A program made the translations under genes and the position numbers. 15,139 nt of DNA from H2-BAC3 sp045863035 (GTDB lineage: Bacteria; Bacteroidota; Ignavibacteria; Ignavibacteriales; Ignavibacteriaceae): NCBI GenBank assembly GCA_045863035.1, contig BTUV01000074.1, positions 1 through 15,139 of the forward strand, written 5' to 3'. Position 1 is the first letter of the stretch, and each line of letters starts with the position of its first letter. Under the pieces are notes generated by a model, which saw nothing but the letters and a program-made list of their open reading frames with translations, did no database searches and was not told the origin of the DNA. Shown piece after piece: positions 7,306 to 15,139 of the stretch.

Positions 7306-9695
7306 GCTGTTCTGTATAATTCGTTTTCAAGTTCTTTAACTGCTTTAAGATAGTTATCCGCTCCGCCAAAATCGTGTAAAATTTCATAAGCCGAACCAAA
7401 TTGCGTAAAGGGGTTTACCTGCAGAATTGTTATATCTTCAACATTTTTAATGCCTTCATCTGCATATTTATCAACCAATGCTTCAAGCACTTTGCGCGCC
7501 TGATCACCGTATTTGGTAAAGTAGTTACGCTTCTTCACATTATTAGCGCGTTCTTTTCTGGTGAGAGGCGGCATATCAAAAGCTATGTGGCAGATGAGGT
7601 CAAACAGGTCAAACTTACTTTCAAGCGCATCAATCAGTGATTGTACCAGAACACCCTGCTGTTCGAGTTCTGCTATTATTGCTTCTTTTCTTTCGGCAGC
7701 GTTCCATTTATTAAGGAAGTCATCAAGTGAAGCAAACTTCCCTTTTATAATCTCTCTGGTATGGTCAGAGAGTGATACGGTAATGGGTTTGCCGTCCTTA
7801 TCAAAGTATTGTTTTCTGATATATAAAGGGCGAACATCAACACCGTTTACAATTGTTTTGAGTCTTTTTTCACGGGGTTCATCAATACCGGGCTCATAAG
7901 TTTGCTCAGATTCATCATTAATCCCTTCGTCTGCCGGAGGCATGGTCGGGTCATCCCATGTATCAGCAGTTCCCTCTCCACCTTCTGTTTCAAAATCTTT
8001 GAGAGGTGCATCCGGGTCAACCGTTTTAATTCTTATTGGCGGACCGTCAAACTCTTTATCAGCAAAAAGATTGGTAGCGTTTCTGAAATCAATTATGGTA
8101 AAATATTTTTTATTAAAGTCCTCATTGATTCTGGTTCCGCGCCCGATGATTTGTTTGAACTTGGTCATGCTTTGGATGTTGCACTCAAGCACAATAACCC
8201 GGCAGGTTTGTGCGTCAATGCCGGTGGTCATGAGTTCTGAAGTGGTTGCAATTACCGGATAACCTTCTTCCGGGTTAATAAAGTTATCAAGCTCCCGTTT
8301 GCCTTCTTCATTGTCTCCGGTTATCTGCATAATATATTTGGGATTTTCCGCCACCAGGTCGCTATTCAGCTTAACCAGTTCATGCCTCATCCGTGAGGCG
8401 TGGTCAATATCAGTGCAGAATACAATGGTTTTTGCAAAGCGGTTATTGCCTTTAAGGTAGTCGGTAATCATTTTAGCTGCAAGTTCAGTGCGTTCTTCAA
8501 TAATGAGGACGCGTTCAAAATCTTTGCTGTTATATTTGCGTTCAGGTACCGGGTTGCCGTCTTTGTCAAGTTTCCCCTTTTCGGGTTCCCAGCCGTACAC
8601 ATCAACGTTGATACCAATTCTCAGGACTTTATACGGGGCAAGAAATCCGTCATCAATGCCTTGCCTGAGGGAGTATATATATACGGGGTCGCCGAAATAT
8701 TCGATATTAGAAACAGATTTAGTTTCGCGCGGGGTGGCAGTTAAGCCGATTTGTGTTGCATTGGTAAAGTAATTAAGAATTTCCCTCCACGCGCTGTCAG
8801 CTCTTGCGCTGCCCCGGTGGCACTCATCCACCACTATCAGGTCAAAAAACTCCCGGCTGAATTGTTTATATATATTGCTTTCCTCCTCATTACCACTGAG
8901 CCCCTGATAGAGAGCAAGGTATATCTCGTAACTTTTGTCAACCTTCCGGTTTTTAACCACAGTCATCTTATCGCGAAAATGTTTAAAGTCCCCCCTGCGG
9001 GTCTGGTCAATAAGTGCGTTCCGGTCTGCAAGAAAGAGGATGCGTTTTTTTATTCCGGCTTTCCAGAGGCGGTGTATAATCTGAAACGCTGTATATGTTT
9101 TGCCTGTGCCGGTTGCCATAACCAGAAGGATGCGGTTCTGCCCTTTTGCAATGGCCTCAACCGTGCGGTTGATGGCAATCTGCTGATAGTAGCGGGGCTG
9201 TCTTCCGCTTCCGTCAAAGAAGTAATCCTGCTCGATGATTTTTTCTGATTCAGGAGTAGTTATTCCTTTATATATCTTGTATTTTTTCCAGAGTTCGGCC
9301 GGTGAGGGGAACTCATCCATCCCGATAACTTTTTCGATATTGCTCCCGGAGGCGGTTTTGTCGTGAAAAAGGAATCCATCACCATTGCTGCTGAAGGCAA
9401 AAGGAACATCCAGCACGGCAGCGTAGTCAAGCACCTGCTGAATGCCATCACCAATTGAGTGAGTGTTTCTTTTAGCTTCAATTATGGCTAAGGGGATATT
9501 CGGCTTGTAGTAAAGGATATAGTCAGCGCGCTTCTGGGTTCCGCGCGAGGTAAGAACGCCGCGGACAATAATTTTCCCGTCAGTGAAAGTAACTTCTTCC
9601 CTGATCTGAGTAAGTTTATCCCACCCGCTTCTTTCAAGTGCGGGGGTGATAAACTTGGTGCAAATATCTCTTTCGGACAGACTTTTTTTATCCAA
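7302..9695 (-). CDS. hsdR: Type I restriction endonuclease/translocase subunit HsdR
   Basis: A 797-residue ATP-dependent DNA translocase and nuclease, the motor of the type I complex. The N-terminal PD-(D/E)xK-type nuclease is visible (D58, E73-A-K75). The SF2 helicase motor follows: motif I ATGTGKT (194-200), motif II DECH (290-293), motif III TATPR (319-323) and motif VI QIIGRGTR (515-522). The C-terminal region (about 600-797) resembles the EcoEI-type HsdR C-terminal domain. The size suits the shorter EcoEI-like HsdR class. The best start is a TTG at 9693-9695, because an in-frame TGA lies about 27 bases upstream and there is no closer ATG in frame. The gene is first in the operon and overlaps hsdM by 4 bases. 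All visible catalytic motifs are intact. Confidence 0.95.
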   Translation of the reverse strand: MDKKSLSERDICTKFITPALERSGWDKLTQIREEVTFTDGKIIVRGVLTSRGTQKRADYILYYKPNIPLAIIEAKRNTHSIGDGIQQVLDYAAVLDVPFAFSSNGDGFLFHDKTASGSNIEKVIGMDEFPSPAELWKKYKIYKGITTPESEKIIEQDYFFDGSGRQPRYYQQIAINRTVEAIAKGQNRILLVMATGTGKTYTAFQIIHRLWKAGIKKRILFLADRNALIDQTRRGDFKHFRDKMTVVKNRKVDKSYEIYLALYQGLSGNEEESNIYKQFSREFFDLIVVDECHRGSARADSAWREILNYFTNATQIGLTATPRETKSVSNIEYFGDPVYIYSLRQGIDDGFLAPYKVLRIGINVDVYGWEPEKGKLDKDGNPVPERKYNSKDFERVLIIEERTELAAKMITDYLKGNNRFAKTIVFCTDIDHASRMRHELVKLNSDLVAENPKYIMQITGDNEEGKRELDNFINPEEGYPVIATTSELMTTGIDAQTCRVIVLECNIQSMTKFKQIIGRGTRINEDFNKKYFTIIDFRNATNLFADKEFDGPPIRIKTVDPDAPLKDFETEGGEGTADTWDDPTMPPADEGINDESEQTYEPGIDEPREKRLKTIVNGVDVRPLYIRKQYFDKDGKPITVSLSDHTREIIKGKFASLDDFLNKWNAAERKEAIIAELEQQGVLVQSLIDALESKFDLFDLICHIAFDMPPLTRKERANNVKKRNYFTKYGDQARKVLEALVDKYADEGIKNVEDITILQVNPFTQFGSAYEILHDFGGADNYLKAVKELENELYRTA

Positions 9696-10132
9696 CTTGC
9701 ATTGTGCCCTAAAAGCTCAGAACATACTCTGCTGTTCTGTTTTCCTTTCGACTGGTTTTGGTTTATTCTTTTGGGTCTGACTGCCTGGGAGTGCTCACCC
9801 TGAGAATATTGAGTATTTCAAACATACAAAAAATTATTGAGGTAAGAGGCAGGAATTATTCATTGAAATATCTGAAGTGGTTAATCCAATGCCCGCCGGG
9901 CGGGTTGGGTTGTTTGATGGTCTAAAACGTGGTTGGAGTTTTAAGGGGTGTAACTTCATTTCTGATTACATAGACCGGTAACAAAAACATTTCAGACCTT
10001 TGCACAAGATGCTGTTTATAAGCACAATTACCCGAATTTTCTGACCTTGACCCTTCCCCAATCATCCCGCATACTTCATAATTTATCATTCCCTTTTGTT
10101 GTATTTTACCTGATTAAAATTTATCAAATACC
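9696..10132. other. Intergenic gap between divergent hsdR and ppk1
   Basis: No gene, RNA or insertion-sequence remnant is recognised in these 437 bases. They should hold the promoters of both divergent genes, but no convincing -33/-7 pair was found. Visible structures are an inverted repeat at 9718-9739 (CAGAACA, 8-base spacer, TGTTCTG), 23 bases upstream of the hsdR start, and a G+C-rich self-complementary run at 9892-9904. This is the likely edge between the accessory defence island and the core chromosome. Confidence 0.5.
9718..9739. promoter_or_regulatory. Inverted repeat upstream of hsdR
   Basis: CAGAACA and TGTTCTG, perfect 7-bp arms with an 8-base spacer, just upstream of the TTG start of hsdR. 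It could be an operator for the restriction operon or a leader hairpin. The evidence is positional only. Confidence 0.25.
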
Positions 10133-12286
10133 GTGAAAACTCAGGAACTTATAGCGAAATACAACTCCCCGGCAAATTTCTTTAACCGTGAATTAAGCTG
10201 GCTGGAATTCAACCGGCGGGTGCTGGAGGAGGCACTTAACCCGGATGCTCCGCTGCTGGAAAAGGTGAAATTCCTCTCCATCTTCTTCAGCAATCTGGAT
10301 GAGTTTTACATGATCCGGGTTTCAGGACTTAAGGAACAGATTCTGGAAAAACGTCAGAAGGAAACCATTGACGGTATGGATACTCTGCAGCAGATTGAGG
10401 CCATCGAGCGGAATCTTGAACCAATCCTCAATCAGGCCAATAATCTCTGGAACGATGTAATCAGGCACCGGCTTGCCGAGGAAGGCATCATCATACATAC
10501 CTTCAACCACGAACAGAGACAGCCGGAGGGTTTTTCGCAGGAAGAAATTGATATCATCGACGATCATTTTGATAAATATATCTATCCGATACTCACCCCA
10601 CTCGCAACTGATCCGGGCAGGCCTTTCCCGCATATTTCAAATCTGAGTCTCAGTTTTGCGATTAAAGTAATGTCACCCAAAGGCGAGGAACATTTCGCAC
10701 GGGTCAAAGTACCTGCAGGAAAGGGGCTGAATCGGTTATATCGCATTGATGAAATCCTCACTAAGAAGCTCTACGGCGGCGCAGCCAGAACGGGACCGGC
10801 AAGGTTTTTATGGCTGGGCGATCTCATCAAGTGCAATCTTCACAAACTCTTCCCCGGTATGACGGTTGAAGGAGCATACCGTTTCAGAGTAACCAGAGAT
10901 ACCGATATTGAAATACTGGAAGATGAGGCCGATGATCTGCTTAATCTGGTTGAAAAAAATATCAAACAGCGAAAGTTTGGTCAGGTGGTGCGTCTTGAGG
11001 TTGAGTCAAAGATACCGCCGGATATGCTCGACCTCCTTGTTGAAAATCTGGAGATCGGGCGCGAAAGCGTGCATCTGCTCCCCGGCGCTATGGCTCTGAG
11101 CGACATTATGAGCTTGTATGATCTCCCGTTTCCTCACCTGAAGAATAAGCCGTTTTTCAGCCAGAAGCATAAGCATTTTGAGGATGAGAGTGATCTTTTT
11201 GCAGTTATCAGAAAAACTGAAGTACTGCTGCATCACCCGTATCAGTCATTTTCTCCGGTTGTAGATTTTATTAAACAGGCAGCGGCTGACCCGGATGTGC
11301 TTGCCATAAAACAGACGCTCTATCGGGTGGGGTCGAACTCCCCCGTAGTCAGAGCGCTGATTGAGGCAGCCGAAGCAGGTAAACAGGTGGCGGTTCTGGT
11401 TGAACTGAAAGCCCGGTTCGATGAAGAGAATAACATCAAATGGGCGCGCGAACTTGAGCAGGTGGGCGCGCATGTGGTTTACGGACTCCTCGGTCTTAAA
11501 ACACACGCAAAGATGACCCTGGTTGTCCGGCGCGAGCAGTCGGGTATCAAACGGTATGTTCACCTTGCAACCGGAAACTATAACGCAACCACGTCACGTA
11601 TGTACACTGATATGGGCTATTTCACTACGGATAAAGATATTTGCTCTGATGTTACGGAGGTATTTAACTTTCTTACCGGTTACTCAAAGCAGACTCAGTT
11701 CAGGAAGCTTTTTGTTGCCCCTTTCAGCTTGCGCGATAAACTGCTTGACCTGATATATACTGAAATAGATCATGCTTCCAAAGGAAGGGATGCCCGGATT
11801 ATCTTTAAGGCAAATGCACTGGTTGACCCTGCCATTATCTGTGCTTTGTATGAAGCATCCGGCGCGGGAGTAAAAATTGACCTCATCATACGCGGTATCT
11901 GCTGTCTGGTTCCGGGCGTACCCGGCTTGTCTGAAAATATCCGTGTAATAAGTGTTGTAGGAAGATTCCTGGAGCATCACCGGATATACTACATCCACAA
12001 CAACGGTGAAGAGATGATTTACCTGAGCAGCGCTGATCTGATGCAGAGAAATCTGGACGGAAGAGTTGAGCTGGCTTTCCCCATTGAAGATGCATCCATA
12101 AAGAAATACATTAAGAGCAAAGTGCTTTTCGTCATGCTTAATGATAACGTGAAAGCCCGGCTGCTCGACAAAGATATGAACTATACCCGGCTGAAACCCA
12201 AAGGGGACGAAAAACCATTAGACTCGCAGGAATGGCTCATGAACGAAAGCATGAGAAAAAGCGCAAAACGGAAGAAAAAAAAGTGA
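10133..12286 (+). CDS. ppk1: Polyphosphate kinase 1
   Basis: A 717-residue enzyme that reversibly polymerises the gamma-phosphate of ATP into inorganic polyphosphate, a phosphate store and stress-response polymer. The N-terminal domain starts at once with FFNRELSWLEFNRRVLEEA, followed by NLDEFYMIRVSGL. The catalytic C-terminal domains carry the two phospholipase-D-like histidine motifs: GLKTHAKM with H458, matching the autophosphorylated histidine of PPK1, and FLEHHRIYYIHN with H615-H616. The GNYNATTSRMYTD segment typical of PPK1 lies between them. The length is normal for the family (about 690-720). The start is GTG; an in-frame TAA at 10115 leaves no upstream alternative. The C-terminus is a lysine-rich tail. 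There is no operon partner: hsdR is divergent upstream, and a repeat cluster follows. Confidence 0.96.
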   Translation: MKTQELIAKYNSPANFFNRELSWLEFNRRVLEEALNPDAPLLEKVKFLSIFFSNLDEFYMIRVSGLKEQILEKRQKETIDGMDTLQQIEAIERNLEPILNQANNLWNDVIRHRLAEEGIIIHTFNHEQRQPEGFSQEEIDIIDDHFDKYIYPILTPLATDPGRPFPHISNLSLSFAIKVMSPKGEEHFARVKVPAGKGLNRLYRIDEILTKKLYGGAARTGPARFLWLGDLIKCNLHKLFPGMTVEGAYRFRVTRDTDIEILEDEADDLLNLVEKNIKQRKFGQVVRLEVESKIPPDMLDLLVENLEIGRESVHLLPGAMALSDIMSLYDLPFPHLKNKPFFSQKHKHFEDESDLFAVIRKTEVLLHHPYQSFSPVVDFIKQAAADPDVLAIKQTLYRVGSNSPVVRALIEAAEAGKQVAVLVELKARFDEENNIKWARELEQVGAHVVYGLLGLKTHAKMTLVVRREQSGIKRYVHLATGNYNATTSRMYTDMGYFTTDKDICSDVTEVFNFLTGYSKQTQFRKLFVAPFSLRDKLLDLIYTEIDHASKGRDARIIFKANALVDPAIICALYEASGAGVKIDLIIRGICCLVPGVPGLSENIRVISVVGRFLEHHRIYYIHNNGEEMIYLSSADLMQRNLDGRVELAFPIEDASIKKYIKSKVLFVMLNDNVKARLLDKDMNYTRLKPKGDEKPLDSQEWLMNESMRKSAKRKKKK

Positions 12287-12293
12287 TCACAAA

Positions 12294-12366
12294 TATGAAG
12301 TATGAATTATGAATTATGAATTATGAAGTATGAATTGTGAATTTTGAATGGTGAATTGTGAATTTT
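12294..12366 (+). repeat. Imperfect heptamer repeat block (TATGAAT/TGTGAAT type)
   Basis: Directly after ppk1, about nine imperfect copies of a 7-base unit (TATGAAT, drifting to TGTGAAT, TTTGAAT and GGTGAAT) lead into the palindrome array. The same unit recurs in inverted orientation at 12681-12697 and in direct orientation at the very end of the window (15127-15139), so it is a dispersed repeat of this genome. Confidence 0.75.
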
Positions 12367-12691
12367 CGACTCCAGAGGAACCGAAGGTTGGTAGAAAGAA
12401 ATTGTGAATTTTGAATGGTGAATTGTGAATTTTCGACTCCAGAGGAGTCGAAGGTTGGGAGAAAGAAATTGTGAATTTTGAATGGTGAATTGTGAATTTT
12501 CGACTCCAGAGGAGTCGTAGATTGGTTGGGGCAAATTTACCACAATCCCCCCCCCGACTCCAGAGGAGTCGTAGATTGGTAGGGGCAAATTTACCACAAT
12601 ACCTCCCCGGACTCCAGAGGAGTCGAATCCTGGTAGCCACCGAATTACCCTGTACCCTTGTCATTTCGTATCCCCGACCACACAATTCATA
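12329..12691. repeat. 11-bp inverted ends bounding the repeat cluster
   Basis: TATGAATTGTG at 12329-12339 and its exact reverse complement CACAATTCATA at 12681-12691 bracket the palindrome array. This could mean the whole roughly 360-bp block is a composite non-autonomous element, or simply that heptamer repeats exist in both orientations. No target-site duplication could be identified. Confidence 0.4.
12367..12625. repeat. Array of five 17-bp palindromes with 67- and 54-bp periods
   Basis: Five copies of CGACTCCAGAGGAGTCG (7-bp arms around AGA) lie at 12367-12383 (degenerate right arm, GGAACCG), 12434-12450, 12501-12517, 12555-12571 and 12609-12625 (first base G). Start-to-start distances are exactly 67, 67, 54 and 54. 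The first intervals share one spacer type (ending in heptamer units, with AGAAAGAAATTGTGAAT); the later ones share another (AGATTGGT, GGGGCAAATTTACCACAAT). Each copy would form a tight RNA hairpin in a ppk1 readthrough transcript. It is a REP-like extragenic element amplified in tandem. No protein is encoded here. Confidence 0.9.
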
Positions 12692-12742
12692 ATTCAATAT
12701 TGCTTATTTTTAAGGTTTATTTCCAAAAAAATACAAAGAACC

Positions 12743-13837
12743 ATGACTATTGATAGCGTAAGAAATTCATTAAGAAGAGTAGATGATCCGGATCTGAGAA
12801 AAGACCTTGTCACCCTTAATATGGTGAAAGATATTAAAATTGTCCGCAATGTCATCCACGTTGAAATCGAATTAACAACTCCTGCCTGCCCGTTAAAGGA
12901 TAAAATTGAAGCAGACTGTAAAAATGAAATCCGGAAAGACCATCCCGATGCAGACGGCATTGAAATTAAAATGAGCTCACGTGTTATCGGAAAAGCTCCG
13001 GCCGGGGGGGCTTCTATAATTCCGGGAGTAAAAAATACCATTGCAGTTGCCAGCGGAAAAGGTGGCGTGGGTAAAAGCACCGTTGCGGTTAATCTGGCCG
13101 CATCCCTTGCCCGGCTTGGCGCTTCCGTGGGGCTGATTGATGCTGATATATACGGACCCAGCATCCCTCTGATGCTCGGCATTAAAGAAAAGCCGCGCGT
13201 ATATCAGGATAAGGACACCATGAAGATGATCCCGATTGAAAATTTCGGCGTAAAACTAATGTCCATCGGCTTTTTGATTGAAGATAATGCGCCGGTTATC
13301 TGGCGCGGACCGATGGCAAGCGGCGCTGTAAAGCAGTTTATGTCTGATGTTGAATGGGATGAGCTTGATTATCTCATATTTGATATGCCTCCCGGTACAG
13401 GTGATATACAACTGACACTTTGTCAGACAATTCCGCTCACCGGTGCGGTTATTGTAACCACACCACAGGATGTGTCACTGGCTGATGCCCGTAAAGCATT
13501 AAAAATGTTTGAGCGCGTAAACGTACCGATTATGGGTGTGATTGAAAACATGAGTTACTTCATTGCTCCGGACACAGGAAAGAAATATGATATATTCGGT
13601 TCAGATGGCGGAAGTAAACTGGCGGCCGAAAGCGGTTCTGCGTTCCTGGGCGGAATACCAATTGACCCGAGAATCCGAATGGGAGGAGATAGCGGAAAGC
13701 CCATTGTTGTTGAACATCCTGATTCGGAAAATGCAAAAGTCATTATTGAAATAGCACAAAATCTTGCGGCGCAAATCAGCATCAAAAACATCGATGCTGC
13801 ATTAAAGCCAAAGATGGAAATCGTGATAGAAGAATGA
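12743..13837 (+). CDS. mrp: Mrp/ApbC-family iron-sulfur cluster carrier ATPase
   Basis: A 364-residue cytosolic P-loop protein that holds and transfers Fe-S clusters to target apoproteins. The N-terminal MIP18/DUF59 domain (about 1-85) carries the conserved TTPACP cysteine C49. The MRP-type ATPase follows: deviant Walker A SGKGGVGKS (104-112), DADIYGPS (133-140) and DMPPGTGD (214-221). The CxxC pair present in many family members near IENMSYF is absent: the region reads IENMSYFIAPDTGKKYDIFG, with Ala275 and Thr278 at the expected cysteine positions. Some lineages naturally lack this pair, so function is not necessarily lost. The ATG overlaps nothing upstream. The stop overlaps the next gene's ATG, so it is translationally coupled to a NifU-like scaffold, a partner that fits an Fe-S role. 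Confidence 0.95.
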   Translation: MTIDSVRNSLRRVDDPDLRKDLVTLNMVKDIKIVRNVIHVEIELTTPACPLKDKIEADCKNEIRKDHPDADGIEIKMSSRVIGKAPAGGASIIPGVKNTIAVASGKGGVGKSTVAVNLAASLARLGASVGLIDADIYGPSIPLMLGIKEKPRVYQDKDTMKMIPIENFGVKLMSIGFLIEDNAPVIWRGPMASGAVKQFMSDVEWDELDYLIFDMPPGTGDIQLTLCQTIPLTGAVIVTTPQDVSLADARKALKMFERVNVPIMGVIENMSYFIAPDTGKKYDIFGSDGGSKLAAESGSAFLGGIPIDPRIRMGGDSGKPIVVEHPDSENAKVIIEIAQNLAAQISIKNIDAALKPKMEIVIEE

Positions 13838-14061
13838 GTTTAGAAGAACGGGTATTGAAAGCGCTCGAAACCGTAAGACCGTATCTTAATGCGGACGGCG
13901 GCGATGTAGAGCTGATAAACATTACCCCTGACGGAATCGTAAAGGTTAAACTGACCGGGGCATGCAGCTCATGCCCCATGTCTCAGATGACTTTGCGTGC
14001 AGGTGTTGAACGCGCGTTAATTCGCGAAGTCCCTGGTATCCGCCGGGTTGAAGCAGTTTAA
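13834..14061 (+). CDS. NifU C-terminal-domain iron-sulfur scaffold
   Basis: A 75-residue standalone NifU-like (Nfu) domain. It has the typical opening VLKALETVRPYLNADGGDVEL and the cluster-binding CxxC in GACSSCPMS (C44, C47), followed by the helix TLRAGVERALIREVPGI. Such proteins assemble or carry a [4Fe-4S] cluster between two monomers. The ATG overlaps the mrp stop (ATGA), indicating a two-gene operon in which the scaffold probably works with the Mrp ATPase. Length and motifs are complete. Confidence 0.95.
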   Translation: MSLEERVLKALETVRPYLNADGGDVELINITPDGIVKVKLTGACSSCPMSQMTLRAGVERALIREVPGIRRVEAV

Positions 14062-14096
14062 GTAATCACCGGAAAGAATGTGCCATACCATTGTTG

Positions 14097-15139
14097 ATGC
14101 AATATAGAAAAACGGTTTTATTTGCTGCCGGTGGTATTTTAATTGCCGGCTTTATATATCTCTACTCCCAGCTTTTTCTGCTGCTTGCGATATCACTGCT
14201 CATAGCGCTGGTACTTGACCCTATTGTGACAATATTCGAGAAGCAGCGGATGACACGCCTGAGCGGTGTGTTTATAGTCTTTACCGGGCTTTCTGTTTTA
14301 ATATATACCGGACTTACTCTGCTCCTTCCGGCGTTAGTAGAACAATCCGGCGCGCTCATCACTACGCTAAAAGGAATTTCGGTTCAAACAGAGATTTCAA
14401 AACTTGAAGCAACTATTCACCAGATTTTCCCCTTTCTTGAACGTGATTTCATTGCCAACCGGCTTGAAACAATCATCAGCGGGTCAATCGAAAATATCTT
14501 TAATCAGTTTGCGGGAATTCTCACCAATGTTTTTTCTGTCTTTGCAGTTCTCGTAATCCTTCCATTCACCACATTCTTTTTCCTTAAAGATAAAGACCTG
14601 ATCATCAAAAATATTTTAGATATGATGCCGAATAAATATTTTGAGATGTCATTCTACATCAGCCGGAAAGTATCCTCACAGCTAAGCAGGTACGTGAGAG
14701 GATGGTTATTGGATGCACTTTTTGTCGGGTTTGCCTGCGGGTTGGGTTTTTACTTTCTGGGAATTAATAACTACGTAACGCTTGGCATCATTGCCGGTCT
14801 GGGGCATCTGGTTCCGTATTTTGGACCAATTATCGGCGGAGTACCCGCCCTGTTTATTTCGCTATTGCAGTTTGGTGATCTCTCTCATGCCCCGCAAATC
14901 CTGCTCGTGCTCGCTATAATATATGTTATTGATAACGGATTTGTTCAGCCGTATGTATTCTCAAAAAGCGTGAATATGCACCCTGTGGTCATTATCGCCT
15001 TAATTGTGGCCGGAGGTCTCACCGGCGGGGTATTCGGCATGCTGCTGGCAGTTCCTGCAGTTACAGTTCTGAGAACGTTTATTATCGAAATATATACCGG
15101 GTTTAAGAATTACAGGATAACAAGGGTGAATTATGAATT
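14097..15139 (+). CDS. AI-2E family transporter (PerM-like), 3' end outside the window
   Basis: The reading frame is open from 14097 to the window edge (347 codons, no stop), close to the usual length of about 350, so little is missing. The product is a polytopic inner-membrane protein. Hydrophobic segments follow the start (VLFAAGGILIAGFIYLYSQ, LFLLLAISLLIALVLDP), then a long soluble stretch (about 85-150), then paired helices containing the family hallmarks GLGHLVPYFGPIIGG and DNGFVQPYVFSKSVNMHP, and a final GGVFGMLLAVPAVTVL. The family exports small solutes or ions and was named after autoinducer-2 export; the substrate here cannot be assigned. I chose ATG 14097; two TTG codons directly before it are alternatives. 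It lies 35 bases after the NifU-like gene and may be in the same transcript. Confidence 0.9.
   Translation, partial: MQYRKTVLFAAGGILIAGFIYLYSQLFLLLAISLLIALVLDPIVTIFEKQRMTRLSGVFIVFTGLSVLIYTGLTLLLPALVEQSGALITTLKGISVQTEISKLEATIHQIFPFLERDFIANRLETIISGSIENIFNQFAGILTNVFSVFAVLVILPFTTFFFLKDKDLIIKNILDMMPNKYFEMSFYISRKVSSQLSRYVRGWLLDALFVGFACGLGFYFLGINNYVTLGIIAGLGHLVPYFGPIIGGVPALFISLLQFGDLSHAPQILLVLAIIYVIDNGFVQPYVFSKSVNMHPVVIIALIVAGGLTGGVFGMLLAVPAVTVLRTFIIEIYTGFKNYRITRVNYE
15127..15139 (+). repeat. Heptamer repeat copy at window edge
   Basis: TGAATTATGAATT is identical to units in the block after ppk1 (12303-12330). It falls inside the last visible codons of the AI-2E family gene, suggesting another repeat block begins at or just past its 3' end. 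Confidence 0.5.

Noticed and set aside
9892..9904. G+C-rich self-complementary run as a terminator
   Set aside because: There is no loop room and no T-run on either side, so it is not a credible intrinsic terminator.
9696..10132. tRNA or phage attachment site at the island edge
   Set aside because: No cloverleaf, integrase or direct repeat pair was found in the gap.
12367..12625. CRISPR-like array of short repeats
   Set aside because: The 17-bp units are perfect palindromes, the intervening sequences are themselves repeats of each other, and there is no leader or cas gene.
12307..12697. Open reading frames across the repeat cluster
   Set aside because: Their translations are periodic artefacts of the tandem repeats (LRLLWSR, DSSGV motifs), with no start signals or protein-like composition.
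13004..13010. Seven-G tract in mrp as a phase-variable frameshift site
   Set aside because: The reading frame is intact through it, it encodes part of a linker (APAGGA), and phase variation of a housekeeping gene is unlikely.

Overview
The window most likely comes from a Bacteroidota/Ignavibacteriota-type bacterium. Indications are the protein style, weak or absent Shine-Dalgarno sequences at most starts, AT-rich intergenic DNA full of short TATGAAT-like and palindromic repeats, and one TAnnTTTG-type promoter motif. This placement is an inference; no rRNA or other definitive marker is present.

The left two thirds (109-9695) is a minus-strand defence island. Read in transcription order it holds: hsdR, hsdM and hsdS of a type I restriction-modification system; a 722-residue NACHT-type STAND NTPase with pentapeptide-like repeats and a probable C-terminal winged helix; a small RelA/SpoT-fold nucleotide pyrophosphokinase whose start overlaps the end of the NACHT gene; and a broken HTH-ImmA/IrrE metallopeptidase gene with one frameshift and one in-frame stop. 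The NACHT and RelA/SpoT genes are much more AT-rich than the housekeeping genes and form a tight two-gene unit. I read this unit as a candidate anti-phage (abortive-infection) module: the NACHT protein would sense or gate, and the alarmone-synthetase-like protein would be the toxic effector. Its position next to hsdS recalls the way the PrrC nuclease is carried in a type I RM locus, but any functional tie is inference. HsdM carries Lys instead of the expected Asn in its (N)PPF catalytic motif, so modification activity is in doubt.

The right third (10133-15139) is on the plus strand and looks like ordinary chromosome. It holds polyphosphate kinase ppk1; a 0.4-kb cluster of tandem palindromic repeats and heptamer repeats; an Mrp/ApbC-type iron-sulfur carrier ATPase translationally coupled to a NifU C-terminal-domain scaffold; and an AI-2E-family membrane protein still open at the window edge. 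The 437-bp gap between the divergent hsdR and ppk1 (9696-10132) marks the island/core boundary, and I see no integrase, tRNA or insertion sequence there.

No rRNA, tRNA, CRISPR array or complete insertion sequence was recognised.
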